A stretch of DNA of 61,681 nucleotides from Fidelibacterota bacterium (GTDB taxonomy: Bacteria; Fidelibacterota; Marinisomatia; SCGC-AAA003-L08; JACNLC01): assembly GCA_013204025.1 (NCBI GenBank), contig JABMOW010000082.1, positions 1 through 61,681 on the forward strand, in the 5' to 3' direction. Numbering within the stretch: position 1 is the stretch's first letter; every line of letters starts with the position of its first letter. Both the position numbers and the translations under genes were made by a program. Positions 8,105 through 17,750 of this stretch are shown here, piece after piece. The notes below the pieces were generated by a model. The model did no database searches. It had not been told where the DNA came from and saw nothing but the letters and a program-made list of their open reading frames with translations.

Positions 8105-10489
8105 TTATCTTTGAATTGCATCAAACTGCTGCTTTAATTGTTGAAGAATTTTGGTTATTAATTTATCAACAATTTTATCTTTCAATGTCTTATCACTGGA
8201 TTGAAATTTAAGAGAGTACGCTAGACTTTTTTTAGTGCTGCCAAAGGATGGGTCCTCATAATAATCAAAAAGCGTAACCTCTTTCAATAAATTTCCGCCC
8301 AGCGAGAATATTGATTTTATGACATCTTCTGATAAAATATTTTTTTTCACTAAAATAGCAATGTCTCTTGTAACAGCAGGAAACAAAGAGGGTGGCTCAT
8401 ACTGCAATTTATTCTTTGCGATCAGTTTTGTCAAGATATCAACGTTTGCCTGGAAAACAAATACTTGTCCAGCGATATCATATTCTTTCTTACGAATTGG
8501 GGAAAGTTCTCCAAAATTACCGATCTGTGTGTCTCTGGAAAATATGGATGCAGATTTTGACAAGCCTGTGACTTCATCTGATTGGAAGGAGATATCATTC
8601 AGGCCAATCATTCGCAGAGTTTTTAATATTTCTCCCTTTACTTGAAATAGATCCGGATCCGGTAATTTTCTCCAGTGCAGAACGGAATGGGCATGCCAAA
8701 CCATTCCTAAATAAAAATGTTCATCACTTAATCGGATAGATTCCTGATTCATTTCATGGATTGCACCGATCTCGAATAGTTTGAATCCCTTCACTTGTCT
8801 TTTTTCATTGTAAGCAACTGCTGAAAGTAATCCTGGAAGGATGGAATTCCGCAATACTGACATTTCATTGCTTAATGGATTTAACAATGAAATTCCCGGT
8901 TTATCAGAAAAATGATGGTTTAATTTTTCGAGTAGTAAACTATTGGAGTAATGTTCAGAAAATCCGTTACTAGAAAGGATTTGTCGGATTTTTCCATCCA
9001 AATTGTGTAGATCGGGAATGAATGAAAGAAAACTCCCCGAGAAACTTTTGGATTCAGGTATGTTGTCATAACCGAACACTCGCGCTACTTCTTCGATCAG
9101 ATCCACTTCTCTGGTCAAATCATTCCGATAAGTCGGAATAAGACAAATAAGATTCACTCCATATTTCTCATGAGAAATACTTAACTTATCCAAGATTTGG
9201 ATTAACTCATCAGGTGTCAACGAAATACCAAGTAAGTTATTGCACTTGTCCAGATTTAGGGAAATTTTGGTTTGTGGTTTTTTATCAGGATAAACATCAA
9301 TGATCCCTTGAGATATGTGACCACCTGCAAGTTCAACAATCAGTTGAGATAGATAATCCATTGCCGGGATAACGTTTTCGATATCAGTGTCCCGCTCAAA
9401 CCGTTTGGACGCGTCGGTAGATAGATCGAGTTTCTTTGCACCTTTACGAATGACGATCGGATCGAAGTATGCACTTTCGATCAGAATATTTGTTGTATCT
9501 TCCGTAATACCGCTCTGAAGACCGCCCATGATACCAGCTAAGGCTACAGGTAAATCTCCATCGCATATCAGCAGGTGATCTGTGGACAATTCCCGTTCTT
9601 TCTCATCAAGTAAAACCATCTTTTCATTTTCCCGGGCAAACCGGATATTGATATGTTTACTCGACAATTTATCCAGATCAAAAGTATGCATGGGATGTCC
9701 CATATCCATCAATACGTAGTTCGCAGCATCAACTACATTATTGATACTTTTCTGTCCGATGGATGTTAATTTTTCAATAAGCCATTCTGGCGAAGGACCA
9801 ATTTTTACACCGTTTATTATTCTTGCTGTATACCGGGGACACCCATCAAGTGCAAGTATATCAATTTTCATTTGTTCGCTAATACCAAGTCCCGATTCTA
9901 CCATGGATAATTGCTTTTGTTGAATAAGGACATTTTCAAGTATCGCAACTTCCCGGGCTACACCTTGGTGGCTAAAACAATCACCTCTATTTGGAGTAAT
10001 ATCCAAATGGAATATTGTGTCGCAATTAAAATCAATGACCTTTTCGATGGAAGTTCCCAAGGGCAGTTGGGTGTCAAGAATAAGGATACCTTCATGATCA
10101 CCATTCAGACGGAGTTCTTTCCCCGAACAGATCATACCTTTGGACTCTACACCACGAAGTTTCGCTTTTTTAATTTTAAAATCGCCGTCAGATAATGTAG
10201 CGCCCACTTTGGCAACAGGAACCAGGATATCTTTTTTTACATTTGGCGCACCACAAACAATTTGATAATTTTCTTCATTTCCCATATCGACAACACAGAC
10301 CGATAGGTGTTCAGACTCGGGATGTGGATTACAATCAATGACTCGTCCTAAAACCACATCTGTAAAATTAAGCGATTGAGAGTCGTGAGTACATTCAATG
10401 CCGAGGAGGGTTAGTCCCTTTTCTATTTCCTCTGAAGGAAGAGAAATTTGACAATATTGTTTTAACCAGTTAAGGGATATTTCCATCAA
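8105..10489 (-). CDS. pheT: Phenylalanyl-tRNA synthetase beta subunit
   Basis: Large subunit of the heterotetrameric enzyme that charges tRNA-Phe. At 794 residues it is full length. Visible domains in order are the N-terminal strand MEISLNWLKQYC, the EMAP-like tRNA-binding domain (about 40-150), the B3/B4 editing domain (about 205-390), B5 (about 400-475), the catalytic-like core, and the C-terminal FDX-ACB anticodon-binding domain (about 700-794, starting PPSLFPAVTRDIAIL). It overlaps pheS by 4 nt (ATGA), which suggests translational coupling and equal production of the two subunits. Confidence 0.97.
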   Translation of the reverse strand: MMEISLNWLKQYCQISLPSEEIEKGLTLLGIECTHDSQSLNFTDVVLGRVIDCNPHPESEHLSVCVVDMGNEENYQIVCGAPNVKKDILVPVAKVGATLSDGDFKIKKAKLRGVESKGMICSGKELRLNGDHEGILILDTQLPLGTSIEKVIDFNCDTIFHLDITPNRGDCFSHQGVAREVAILENVLIQQKQLSMVESGLGISEQMKIDILALDGCPRYTARIINGVKIGPSPEWLIEKLTSIGQKSINNVVDAANYVLMDMGHPMHTFDLDKLSSKHINIRFARENEKMVLLDEKERELSTDHLLICDGDLPVALAGIMGGLQSGITEDTTNILIESAYFDPIVIRKGAKKLDLSTDASKRFERDTDIENVIPAMDYLSQLIVELAGGHISQGIIDVYPDKKPQTKISLNLDKCNNLLGISLTPDELIQILDKLSISHEKYGVNLICLIPTYRNDLTREVDLIEEVARVFGYDNIPESKSFSGSFLSFIPDLHNLDGKIRQILSSNGFSEHYSNSLLLEKLNHHFSDKPGISLLNPLSNEMSVLRNSILPGLLSAVAYNEKRQVKGFKLFEIGAIHEMNQESIRLSDEHFYLGMVWHAHSVLHWRKLPDPDLFQVKGEILKTLRMIGLNDISFQSDEVTGLSKSASIFSRDTQIGNFGELSPIRKKEYDIAGQVFVFQANVDILTKLIAKNKLQYEPPSLFPAVTRDIAILVKKNILSEDVIKSIFSLGGNLLKEVTLFDYYEDPSFGSTKKSLAYSLKFQSSDKTLKDKIVDKLITKILQQLKQQFDAIQR

Positions 10490-11508
10490 AACTGCCTTAA
10501 AAACCGAATATCGCCTTCGTAGAACATTCGGATATCTTCAATTCCATATCGTTGCATTGCCATCCGTTCTATCCCCATTCCAAAGGCATATCCTGACCAG
10601 ATATCCGGATCATACCCCACAGATTTGAAGACTTCAGGATCAACCATTCCACAACCCAGAATTTCTAACCATCCGGTATACTTACAGATATTGCACCCAT
10701 TCTGTGAACAGAAGTAGCAAGATACGTCCATCTCTGCGCTGGGTTCTGTAAATGGGAAGTAGCTGGGTCTGAAACGTGTTTTTACATTTTTTCCAAAAAA
10801 TTCGCGGGCAAAATAATTCAGCACACCTTTTAAATCAGCCATGCTGACGTTTTTATCCACGTACAAACCTTCGATCTGGTGAAAAAGACAGTAACTTCGA
10901 ACACTCACATCCTCGTTTCGATAGACTCTCCCCGGAGCAATAACTTTAATAGGAGGGTCGTGATTTTCCATCATGTGGATCTGATTATTGGAAGTATGTG
11001 TCCTGAGTACAACATCATCGGTCACATAAAATGTATCCTGCATATCTCTCGCCGGATGATGCTTGAGGATATTCAATGCTTCAAAGTTATAGAAATCTGT
11101 ATCAATTTCGGGACCATAAGCGAGAGAAAATCCAAGTTTGGTAAAAATAGTAGTGATCTCTTCAATCACCTTGGTCAGAGGATGGATTGAACCCACCGGG
11201 AATGGATCTCCGGAGAGCGTTAGGTCAAGTTGGTCTGCAGCTGTTACCTCAGTATTGTCTGAAACAACAGCTGACAAACCATCTAGTTTAATAGTAATGT
11301 ACTCTTTTAATTCATTGAGAGCTTTTCCGGCTTCAGGTCGGATGTCGGGATCAGCGCTTCCTAATTGAGCGAATAATTCAGCTATCTTTCCTTTTCGGCT
11401 GGTATATTTCCGTTTGATTTCCTCAAATGCGTCTTTATCTGGCTTTCCATTTAAAACATCTGTATCAAACTGATTTTTAAGCTCATCTATTGAATGAAGA
11501 ATGGTCAT
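10486..11508 (-). CDS. pheS: Phenylalanyl-tRNA synthetase alpha subunit
   Basis: Catalytic class II subunit of 340 residues. It has the N-terminal coiled coil with the YTSRKGKIAELF motif, class II motif 2 (PGRVYRNEDVS...FHQIEGL) and motif 3 (GYAFGMGIERMAMQRYGI). The Cys-containing insert near CYFCSQNGCNICKYTGW resembles the sequence found in many PheS proteins at this point, with four Cys that could bind a metal. It partners PheT, encoded downstream, and lies 6 nt after rplT. Confidence 0.97.
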   Translation of the reverse strand: MTILHSIDELKNQFDTDVLNGKPDKDAFEEIKRKYTSRKGKIAELFAQLGSADPDIRPEAGKALNELKEYITIKLDGLSAVVSDNTEVTAADQLDLTLSGDPFPVGSIHPLTKVIEEITTIFTKLGFSLAYGPEIDTDFYNFEALNILKHHPARDMQDTFYVTDDVVLRTHTSNNQIHMMENHDPPIKVIAPGRVYRNEDVSVRSYCLFHQIEGLYVDKNVSMADLKGVLNYFAREFFGKNVKTRFRPSYFPFTEPSAEMDVSCYFCSQNGCNICKYTGWLEILGCGMVDPEVFKSVGYDPDIWSGYAFGMGIERMAMQRYGIEDIRMFYEGDIRFLRQF

Positions 11509-11514
11509 GAATAA

Positions 11515-11865
11515 TCAGCTTTGGCTCACTGTCTTAATAATTTCAGTGAATCCTTCTGGGTCATTCACGGCCATGTAGGCGAGAGTCTTCCGATTCAACA
11601 GAATCTCTTTCGCTTTTAATCCGGCAATCAGTTTTGAATAGGTCATCCCGTTCATTCTGGCAGCCGCATTAATCCTGATAATCCATAATCTTCTAAAATC
11701 TCTTTTTTTCCGACGTCGGTCTCGATATGCATATTGCAAGGCTTTTTGGATGGCATCTTTTGCTGTCCGAAAATTGGATTTTCGAGTTCCAAAATATCCT
11801 TTTGCCTGTTTAATGAGTTTACGATGTCTTCTATGTCTGGGTACTGAACTGTTGGCTCTTGGCAT
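11515..11865 (-). CDS. rplT: 50S ribosomal protein L20
   Basis: A 116-residue L20 with the highly basic N-terminal helix (RHRKLIKQAKGYFGTRKSNF) and the conserved RDRRRKKRDFRRLWI block. L20 is an early-assembly 23S rRNA-binding protein. It follows rpmI by 10 nt in the standard infC-rpmI-rplT order. In several bacteria L20 or IF3 represses this operon. No L20-binding leader could be identified here by eye. Confidence 0.97.
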   Translation of the reverse strand: MPRANSSVPRHRRHRKLIKQAKGYFGTRKSNFRTAKDAIQKALQYAYRDRRRKKRDFRRLWIIRINAAARMNGMTYSKLIAGLKAKEILLNRKTLAYMAVNDPEGFTEIIKTVSQS

Positions 11866-11875
11866 AATTTTCTCC

Positions 11876-12070
11876 TTATGATCCGATCATCACTTTGGTT
11901 CTTTTACTCATAGCCTTACTAATCAGTGTACCTGTTCTTAGACGGCGTTTTCTGTCTTTGCTTTTGCGTGTCAAAAGGTGACGTGCACCGGTATGGCCAT
12001 GTTTCAACTTACCGGTACCTGTCTTTCTAAACCGTTTTGCAGCGCTTTTTCTTGTTTTTACTTTTGGCAT
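11876..12070 (-). CDS. rpmI: 50S ribosomal protein L35
   Basis: A 64-residue basic protein beginning MPKVKTRKSAAKRF and containing LKHGHTGARHLLTRKS, the L35 signature. It lies between infC and rplT with 11 and 10 nt spacing. It is a small late-assembly protein of the large ribosomal subunit. Confidence 0.97.
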   Translation of the reverse strand: MPKVKTRKSAAKRFRKTGTGKLKHGHTGARHLLTRKSKDRKRRLRTGTLISKAMSKRTKVMIGS

Positions 12071-12081
12071 CAGCTTTCCTT

Positions 12082-12606
12082 TTATTTTGGCGCCATGATC
12101 AAGGTCATTCTACGACCTTCCGTTTCAGGCACTTTTTCTACTTTTGCTATCTCTTTCAGGATATCAGCAACTCGTTCCAGGAGGATCCGTCCAACTTCCA
12201 TTCTGGCCATTTCGCGTCCTCTGAACATGACAGTAAATCGAAGTTTACTCCCTTCTTCAATGAACTTTTGAGCCTTATTTAATTTGGTTTGGAGGTCGTG
12301 ATCGCCAATAGACGGTCGCAACCGGATCTCTTTAACCTGCACAACATGCTGTTTTTTCCTATTTTGCTTTATCTTTTTTTGCTTCTCATATCGGAATTTA
12401 CCGAATTCTAATATTTTACAAACAGGAGGTACGGCATTGGGAGCAATCTCTACAAGATCCAGATTTGCTTCTTCTGCAGCTTGGATGGCTGCTTCCAAAG
12501 AAACTATTCCCAATTGTTCACCGGATTCCCCAATCAATCGAACTTGGGGAGATTGTATTTCTTGGTTGACGCGAGTCGCATCACCAGGGATTTTATAATG
12601 CTGGAT
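12082..12606 (-). CDS. infC: Translation initiation factor IF-3, ATC start
   Basis: IF-3 binds the 30S subunit and checks start-codon pairing. The first in-frame ATG (12537) would delete the conserved N-terminal segment. Reading upstream in frame gives RVNQEIQSPQVRLIGESG, which matches the family's RVNEEIRAPEVRLIGEDG pattern, so the real start must lie further up. I place it at ATC 12606-12604, preceded by AGGAGG at 12622-12617 (10-nt gap), giving 174 residues, a normal IF-3 length. A rare AUU/AUC start is typical of infC and lets IF-3 repress its own translation. The start lies inside the thrS end (14-nt overlap, different frame). The N-domain, linker and C-domain (SKLRFTVMFRGREM) are all present. 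Confidence 0.9.
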   Translation of the reverse strand: MQHYKIPGDATRVNQEIQSPQVRLIGESGEQLGIVSLEAAIQAAEEANLDLVEIAPNAVPPVCKILEFGKFRYEKQKKIKQNRKKQHVVQVKEIRLRPSIGDHDLQTKLNKAQKFIEEGSKLRFTVMFRGREMARMEVGRILLERVADILKEIAKVEKVPETEGRRMTLIMAPK

Positions 12607-14554
12607 TACTAATATTCCTCCTCGTTTTGTTTTTAATCTCCTGTACCAGGTCGTTCAAAAGATCGTCAACCTTGTACATACCGATATCACCTTCGTGTCT
12701 TCGGCGAACCGATGCGGACCCATCATTTTGTTCTTTTTCTCCCAAAATGAGCATGACAGGGATTTTCTTGAGCTCAGCATCTCGGATTTTTGCTCCGACT
12801 TTTTCATTTCGGTCATCCATTTCAACACGGATACCGGCATCAAATAATTTTTGATACACAGATGTGCAATATTCAAAATACTTTTCAGAAACAGGTAGAA
12901 TGATTACCTGAATCGGGGAAATCCATAATGGAAAGTCACCTGCGAAATGTTCGATCAGAAACCCTATAAATCGTTCGTGGGTACTTAAAGGCGCTCGATG
13001 AATACATAAAGGGGTTTCTTCTTCTCCACGCTCATTTGTATAGGTCAGGCCAAAGCGAGCAGGGATTGCAAAATCCACCTGGTTTGTGGCCAGAGTAAAT
13101 TCTTTCCCAATTGCACTCCATACCTGAACGTCAATTTTTGGACCGTAGAATGCAGCTTCGCCTTTAGATTCCACAAAATCAATGTTACCGAAAATGAGCG
13201 CTTCCCGAACTGCTGCTTCTGTTTGCTTCCATAGTTCAGGTTCATTTACATATTTTTCGCCCAATCCTTCTTCCGAATGAACACTGAGACGCATTTGAAA
13301 TTTTTCAATTCCGAAAATATCAAAATAATACGTGTACATTTTGCACACTGCTAAAAATTCATCCTTGAATTGAGAAGGAGTACAATAAATATGTGCATCA
13401 TTCATCTGCATGCTACGGACTCGCATCAATCCAAACAATTGACCTGATTTTTCATATCTGTAACAGGTTCCATATTCTGCAAGCCTGACAGGAAGATTCC
13501 GATAACTTCGTGGTTTGCTTCCGTAGATTTTATGATGATGAGGACAATTCATCGGTTTTACATAGTATTTCGTACCATCAATATCCATTGCTGGATACAT
13601 GTCCTTTTGATAATGTTCCAAGTGCCCGGATTTCTCATACAGTTCACCCTTTGTTAAATGGGGAGTTCTGACCCGAACATATCCTGCATTGCGCTCTGTT
13701 TCTTTTGCGAGATTTTCAAGTTCATCCACCATAACAGCACCATTAGGTAGCCATAATGGTAACCCGGGACCAATCTCATCATCAAAAGTAAAAATCTCAA
13801 GTTCTTTGCCTAATTTTCGGTGGTCACGTTTTTTAGCTTCTTCCAGCATCTCGAGGTAAGCGGACAACTCTTTTTTATCGAAAAAAGAAGTGCCATATAT
13901 CCGCTTCAGCATCTTATTCTTCTCATCACTACGCCAATATGCCCCGGAAACGGACAGCAATTTAAAATGCTTTATTTTTTTAGTAGACGGTACATGAGGA
14001 CCTCGGCAAAGGTCAATAAAATCTCCTTGCCTGTATGCGCTAATGTGTTCATTCGAATCTATCCTAGCGATGATATCAACTTTATAGTCCTCGCCCATGG
14101 ATTGGAATAGATCAGATGCATCGCTTCGACTAAATATCTGACGTTCAATTTTCAAATCACTTTTCGAGATTTCCTTCATCCGCTCTTCGATTCGGATTAA
14201 TGATTCTTCATTTAATATTTCTTCGAGGTCGAAATCATAATAAAATTGATTTTTAAGAGCTGGACCAATTGTGATTTTTGCATCAGGGTATAAATCCTTC
14301 ACGGCTTGAGCCATGAGATGGGCGGTACTATGAAGAAGAATTTCATGAGACTCTTCACTCCGACTCGTGATCAATTCTACATTTGAGTCACTTGTCATTG
14401 GAGTTTCTAAGTCAACCAGTACATCATTCACTTTCGCAGCGATGGAATTACGAAGTAATCCTTCACTAATAGAAAGCGCAATATCTGAAGGAGTACTTCC
14501 ACTTTGTACTACTTTGATCGTTCCATCGGGTAATCTGATTTGTATATTTTCCAT
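12593..14554 (-). CDS. thrS: Threonyl-tRNA synthetase
   Basis: A full-length 653-residue class II synthetase. Domains in order are TGS (1 to about 62), the editing domain with HSTAHLMAQAV (about 76-86) and its later Cys/His, the catalytic core with the zinc ligands in MNCPHHH, MNDAHIYC and IHRAPLSTHERF, and the C-terminal anticodon-binding domain. The start codon lies only 6 nt after the 3' end of tRNA-Val, with no purine-rich ribosome-binding site in that gap. The mRNA may therefore be almost leaderless once the tRNA is cut away. The end overlaps the infC start by 14 nt. Confidence 0.97.
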   Translation of the reverse strand: MENIQIRLPDGTIKVVQSGSTPSDIALSISEGLLRNSIAAKVNDVLVDLETPMTSDSNVELITSRSEESHEILLHSTAHLMAQAVKDLYPDAKITIGPALKNQFYYDFDLEEILNEESLIRIEERMKEISKSDLKIERQIFSRSDASDLFQSMGEDYKVDIIARIDSNEHISAYRQGDFIDLCRGPHVPSTKKIKHFKLLSVSGAYWRSDEKNKMLKRIYGTSFFDKKELSAYLEMLEEAKKRDHRKLGKELEIFTFDDEIGPGLPLWLPNGAVMVDELENLAKETERNAGYVRVRTPHLTKGELYEKSGHLEHYQKDMYPAMDIDGTKYYVKPMNCPHHHKIYGSKPRSYRNLPVRLAEYGTCYRYEKSGQLFGLMRVRSMQMNDAHIYCTPSQFKDEFLAVCKMYTYYFDIFGIEKFQMRLSVHSEEGLGEKYVNEPELWKQTEAAVREALIFGNIDFVESKGEAAFYGPKIDVQVWSAIGKEFTLATNQVDFAIPARFGLTYTNERGEEETPLCIHRAPLSTHERFIGFLIEHFAGDFPLWISPIQVIILPVSEKYFEYCTSVYQKLFDAGIRVEMDDRNEKVGAKIRDAELKKIPVMLILGEKEQNDGSASVRRRHEGDIGMYKVDDLLNDLVQEIKNKTRRNISNPAL

Positions 14555-14560
14555 ATTCTG

Positions 14561-14634
14561 TGGTCGGTACTGGATTCGAACCAGTGACTTCTACGATGTC
14601 ACCGTAGCGCTCTAGCCAACTGAGCTAACCGACC
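14561..14634 (-). tRNA. tRNA-Val (anticodon GAC)
   Basis: The minus strand gives acceptor GGTCGGT/ACCGACC with discriminator A, a D-arm with AGCTCAGTTGGCTAGAGC, anticodon arm CTACG-GTGACAT-CGTAG (anticodon GAC) and T-arm CTGG-TTCGAAT-CCAG. CCA is not encoded. It stands directly in front of thrS (6 nt). Confidence 0.95.
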
Positions 14635-14720
14635 AATTTTTGAAAATCAGGGATTATCAAGACGGCAAATTTAGGTTGAATGGTACTAATCTTAGCAAAT
14701 ATATCGAAACCAAAATTTTC

Positions 14721-16457
14721 TTATTTGTGATCCTTTTTGCCATCTTCAGAGGGTTCGTCTGCAGTATCAGAGGATTCTTCTTGCGGTGATAAAATGGTGT
14801 AGTATTGATTTGCGTCTAACAGGATGGTCTTTGCCAGTTCATAAGTTGAATCATAAGACAATGAAGCCCTGATTCTATCAGAATTCCGACCAGTGACCAC
14901 ACTGGACATTTCCCGATACAGTCCATTTTTAATACCCGCACGATTTTCGGAAGAATCAAACGGATTTTTCTTCTTCGAGGTAAAATACTGATTCAAATCT
15001 TCAAACAATTCTTCTCTAGGTGATTCTTTCCAAAATAACAGCTTTGAAAACAAACCACCGCTTTTATGATCTGAATATTTTTCTCTTTTAGAAATTATAT
15101 CCTTCATTTTGTCTAATTCTCTCTCTCCGGGTTCTTTGTAATCAAAGTGATAGTCCTGAAGAAATTTTTCGAAATCCTTTATTATTCCGTTGGTAATTAC
15201 AACTGGTTCGTGAACCTCATGAGTGGGGATATATGTTGCAGCAAAAGTTAGAAAGACACCTTGTCGCCATAACGCACTAACAAAAGGAGGAATGTCATCT
15301 CTTTTTGATTCCACATCTGGTGTAATTCCACCGCCCCCTTTTACTTTTCTTCCACCAATAGTGACAAAAGAGCTGTCTTTTTTATCAAGACCATCTGTTA
15401 ACACACCATTATCCAGGTAATCGAATTTCTGAATTAGTCTCCCGGAAGGTGTATAATATTTTGCTGTAGTCATTTTTAATTTAGTACTATCATTTACAAC
15501 AAACATACTTTGGACAAGACCTTTCCCAAAGGACTTCTCGCCGACAATTACTGCCCGATCCAAATCTTGCAACGTCCCTGCTACAATTTCACTGGCAGAG
15601 GCAGAACTACGGTTTATCAATACTGCAAGGGGGACATCTCGAGTTATTTCAGGATTCCGTCTGGCAAAAAAGGTGCGATTTGCGTTTTTAATTCTTCCCC
15701 GAGTTTGCAATACTTCGGTATTTTTTTCAACCAGATTGTCAAGGATAGATATTGCATTGCTAAGCAATCCACCGGAGTTACTCCTAAGGTCAATCACTAT
15801 ACCATTCAGATTTTCATGCCCGGAAATTTCTTGTATGGCTGCTCTGAAATCCTTTCCTGTGAATCTTGAAAATTTAGTGATACGGATATATCCAACACCG
15901 TCTTCATCAACGCCATAATATGGGACATCCTTTATTATAATCTCTCCACGAGTCAGTTCGAAAGTCAGAATCTCTTTAGTTGAAGGACGGAGAATTTTTA
16001 TCGTTACAATGGAGCCGATTTCTCCTTTGATCAGTTTTGAAGCCTGCTTGGTATTAAAGCCAACTGTGGATGTAGAATCCACATAGATAATTTTATCTCC
16101 TGCGAGCAAACCCTCAGAATAGGCAGGACTGTCCTCCATTATCCCGGCGACAATCAGGGTATCCCTGCGTGTACTGATTCGAATGCCAATACCACCATAC
16201 TTTCCTTTTGTCACCATCTCAAGGGATGCCTTACGTTCACCTTCCAATAAAATTGTATACGGATCAAGTGGTTTTAGCATACCCTTTATGGAAGCCTTCA
16301 TAATATCAGATTCGTCGATCTCATCTACATAATTTTTTTTCAGTATTTGAAATGACTGATCGATTACTTCAAGATTCGTTTCCGTTGTCGTTTCCTCTGC
16401 AACAATAATGTTCAGATTTATCGATAATAAAACTAAAAAATATAATATTCTATACAT
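14721..16457 (-). CDS. C-terminal processing protease (S41, PDZ-containing)
   Basis: Periplasmic tail-specific serine protease of 578 residues. It has a signal peptide (MYRILYFLVLLSINLNIIVAE), a PDZ domain (about 80-165), and an S41 catalytic core with the nucleophile in SSASASEI (Ser287) and the general base Lys312 in EKSFGKGLVQ, 25 residues apart as in E. coli Tsp. I chose the ATG at 16457 because GGAG lies 6 nt before it; a TTG four codons upstream is less likely. The C-terminal tail (about 450-578) is longer than in minimal CtpA proteins. The gene overlaps tmk by 8 nt. Such proteases trim or degrade envelope proteins; the target is not evident. Confidence 0.92.
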   Translation of the reverse strand: MYRILYFLVLLSINLNIIVAEETTTETNLEVIDQSFQILKKNYVDEIDESDIMKASIKGMLKPLDPYTILLEGERKASLEMVTKGKYGGIGIRISTRRDTLIVAGIMEDSPAYSEGLLAGDKIIYVDSTSTVGFNTKQASKLIKGEIGSIVTIKILRPSTKEILTFELTRGEIIIKDVPYYGVDEDGVGYIRITKFSRFTGKDFRAAIQEISGHENLNGIVIDLRSNSGGLLSNAISILDNLVEKNTEVLQTRGRIKNANRTFFARRNPEITRDVPLAVLINRSSASASEIVAGTLQDLDRAVIVGEKSFGKGLVQSMFVVNDSTKLKMTTAKYYTPSGRLIQKFDYLDNGVLTDGLDKKDSSFVTIGGRKVKGGGGITPDVESKRDDIPPFVSALWRQGVFLTFAATYIPTHEVHEPVVITNGIIKDFEKFLQDYHFDYKEPGERELDKMKDIISKREKYSDHKSGGLFSKLLFWKESPREELFEDLNQYFTSKKKNPFDSSENRAGIKNGLYREMSSVVTGRNSDRIRASLSYDSTYELAKTILLDANQYYTILSPQEESSDTADEPSEDGKKDHK

Positions 16458-17073
16458 GTAATTCTCCAAAGGTGTTGGTAATGATCATCCAGATATTTTC
16501 AAATAAATCCAAAGGCGGTTTTGTTCCGTTTAATAATCGAAATCTATCATTTTCTTTCGCCATAGTTCGATAGCCATTGATCACTTTTTTAATGAATTCA
16601 TCACCTCCTGATTCCATTCGATCTGTCTCACGTGGGTCTCTTCGATCTATGGATGTTTCTTTATCCACATCTAAAATAAATGTCAATTCAGGGATAATAT
16701 TCCGAGTTGCATATTGATTCAGTGATTTCAAATAGGGAATATCCAAACCGCGACCATAGCCCTGATAAGCGATAGTACTGTCAATGTATCGGTCACATAT
16801 CACAAATTTTCCGCTATTCAGTGCAGGCTCTATGACTTCATGAGTGATCTGGGCTCTGGCGGCCATAAAAAGCAGGGATTCTGATTCGCTCCCGAGACCA
16901 TGATTTGTTTTATCTAAAAGAATAGATCGAATCATTTCAGAAATAGTTGTGCTTCCCGGTTCCCGGACGGAAATAAACTTGATATTATTCTCTTCAAATT
17001 TGCTGCACAGCATGGAAATCTGTGTGGATTTCCCGGACCCGTCTATTCCCTCAAATGTGATCAATCGATTCAC
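16450..17073 (-). CDS. tmk: Thymidylate kinase
   Basis: Cytosolic kinase turning dTMP into dTDP. At 207 residues it has the usual size. Walker A is GIDGSGKST near the N-terminus, the DRY motif is in VICDRYIDSTIAYQGYGRG, and the LID-like region contains RRDPRETDRME. It overlaps rsmI by 4 nt and ctpA by 8 nt, so the three genes are very likely co-transcribed. Confidence 0.96.
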   Translation of the reverse strand: MNRLITFEGIDGSGKSTQISMLCSKFEENNIKFISVREPGSTTISEMIRSILLDKTNHGLGSESESLLFMAARAQITHEVIEPALNSGKFVICDRYIDSTIAYQGYGRGLDIPYLKSLNQYATRNIIPELTFILDVDKETSIDRRDPRETDRMESGGDEFIKKVINGYRTMAKENDRFRLLNGTKPPLDLFENIWMIITNTFGELHV

Positions 17074-17750
17074 AGGGAATATCCTTCTTTGGCGACAACA
17101 ATGACAAACTCACCTCTGGGAGTTGAATTTTCAATTTTTTCGCGAATTTCCTGTACAGGTCCAAAAAGGACTTCTTCAAATTTTTTAGTAAGTTCGCGGC
17201 ACACTGAAATGATTCTGTTTCCCATATACGTATCAATATCCAAAATTGTTTTTAATACCCGGTGCGGTGATTCAAATATAACTACGGTAACTGGTAAAGA
17301 AGCCAAGAACTCAAGTTTTGTTTTTCGTCCTTTTTTTCTCGGCAGAAATCCCGTGTAGTAAAATTGATCGGTTGGTAATCCGGATACTGCCAACGCTGCT
17401 GTGAGCGAAGAAGGTCCGGGTATAGGGAAGATTGAAAAACCTTCCTTCCTGGCTAAATTAACCAGAACATATCCTGGGTCGCTGATACATGGAGTACCTG
17501 CATCGGTTATCAGAGCGATATTTTTCCCATTTGTAAGGTCTTTACACAGAGATTCAGCGCGTGCTCTTTCGTTATGTTCGTGATATGAGACCATTTTAGT
17601 TTTGATTTCATAACGCGATAAAAGAATTCGGGAAGTTCGGGTATCTTCAGCGGCAATGATATCCACCAGTTTTAGAATAGACACTGCCCTATAGGTGATA
17701 TCCTCAAGGTTTCCGATGGGAGTTGAAACAACATAGAGAATACCAGGCAT
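17070..17750 (-). CDS. rsmI: 16S rRNA (cytidine-1402-2'-O)-methyltransferase RsmI
   Basis: SAM-dependent methyltransferase of the tetrapyrrole-methylase fold. It starts with the diagnostic LYVVSTPIGNLEDITYRA and continues with AAEDTRTS, YHEHNE, LITDAGTPCISDPGY and PGPSSLTAALAVSGLP, all RsmI hallmarks. At 226 residues it covers the catalytic core but lacks the short C-terminal extension of longer RsmI proteins. It begins 1 nt before the end of the lysine aminotransferase gene (17751) and overlaps tmk by 4 nt. Confidence 0.95.
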   Translation of the reverse strand: MPGILYVVSTPIGNLEDITYRAVSILKLVDIIAAEDTRTSRILLSRYEIKTKMVSYHEHNERARAESLCKDLTNGKNIALITDAGTPCISDPGYVLVNLARKEGFSIFPIPGPSSLTAALAVSGLPTDQFYYTGFLPRKKGRKTKLEFLASLPVTVVIFESPHRVLKTILDIDTYMGNRIISVCRELTKKFEEVLFGPVQEIREKIENSTPRGEFVIVVAKEGYSL

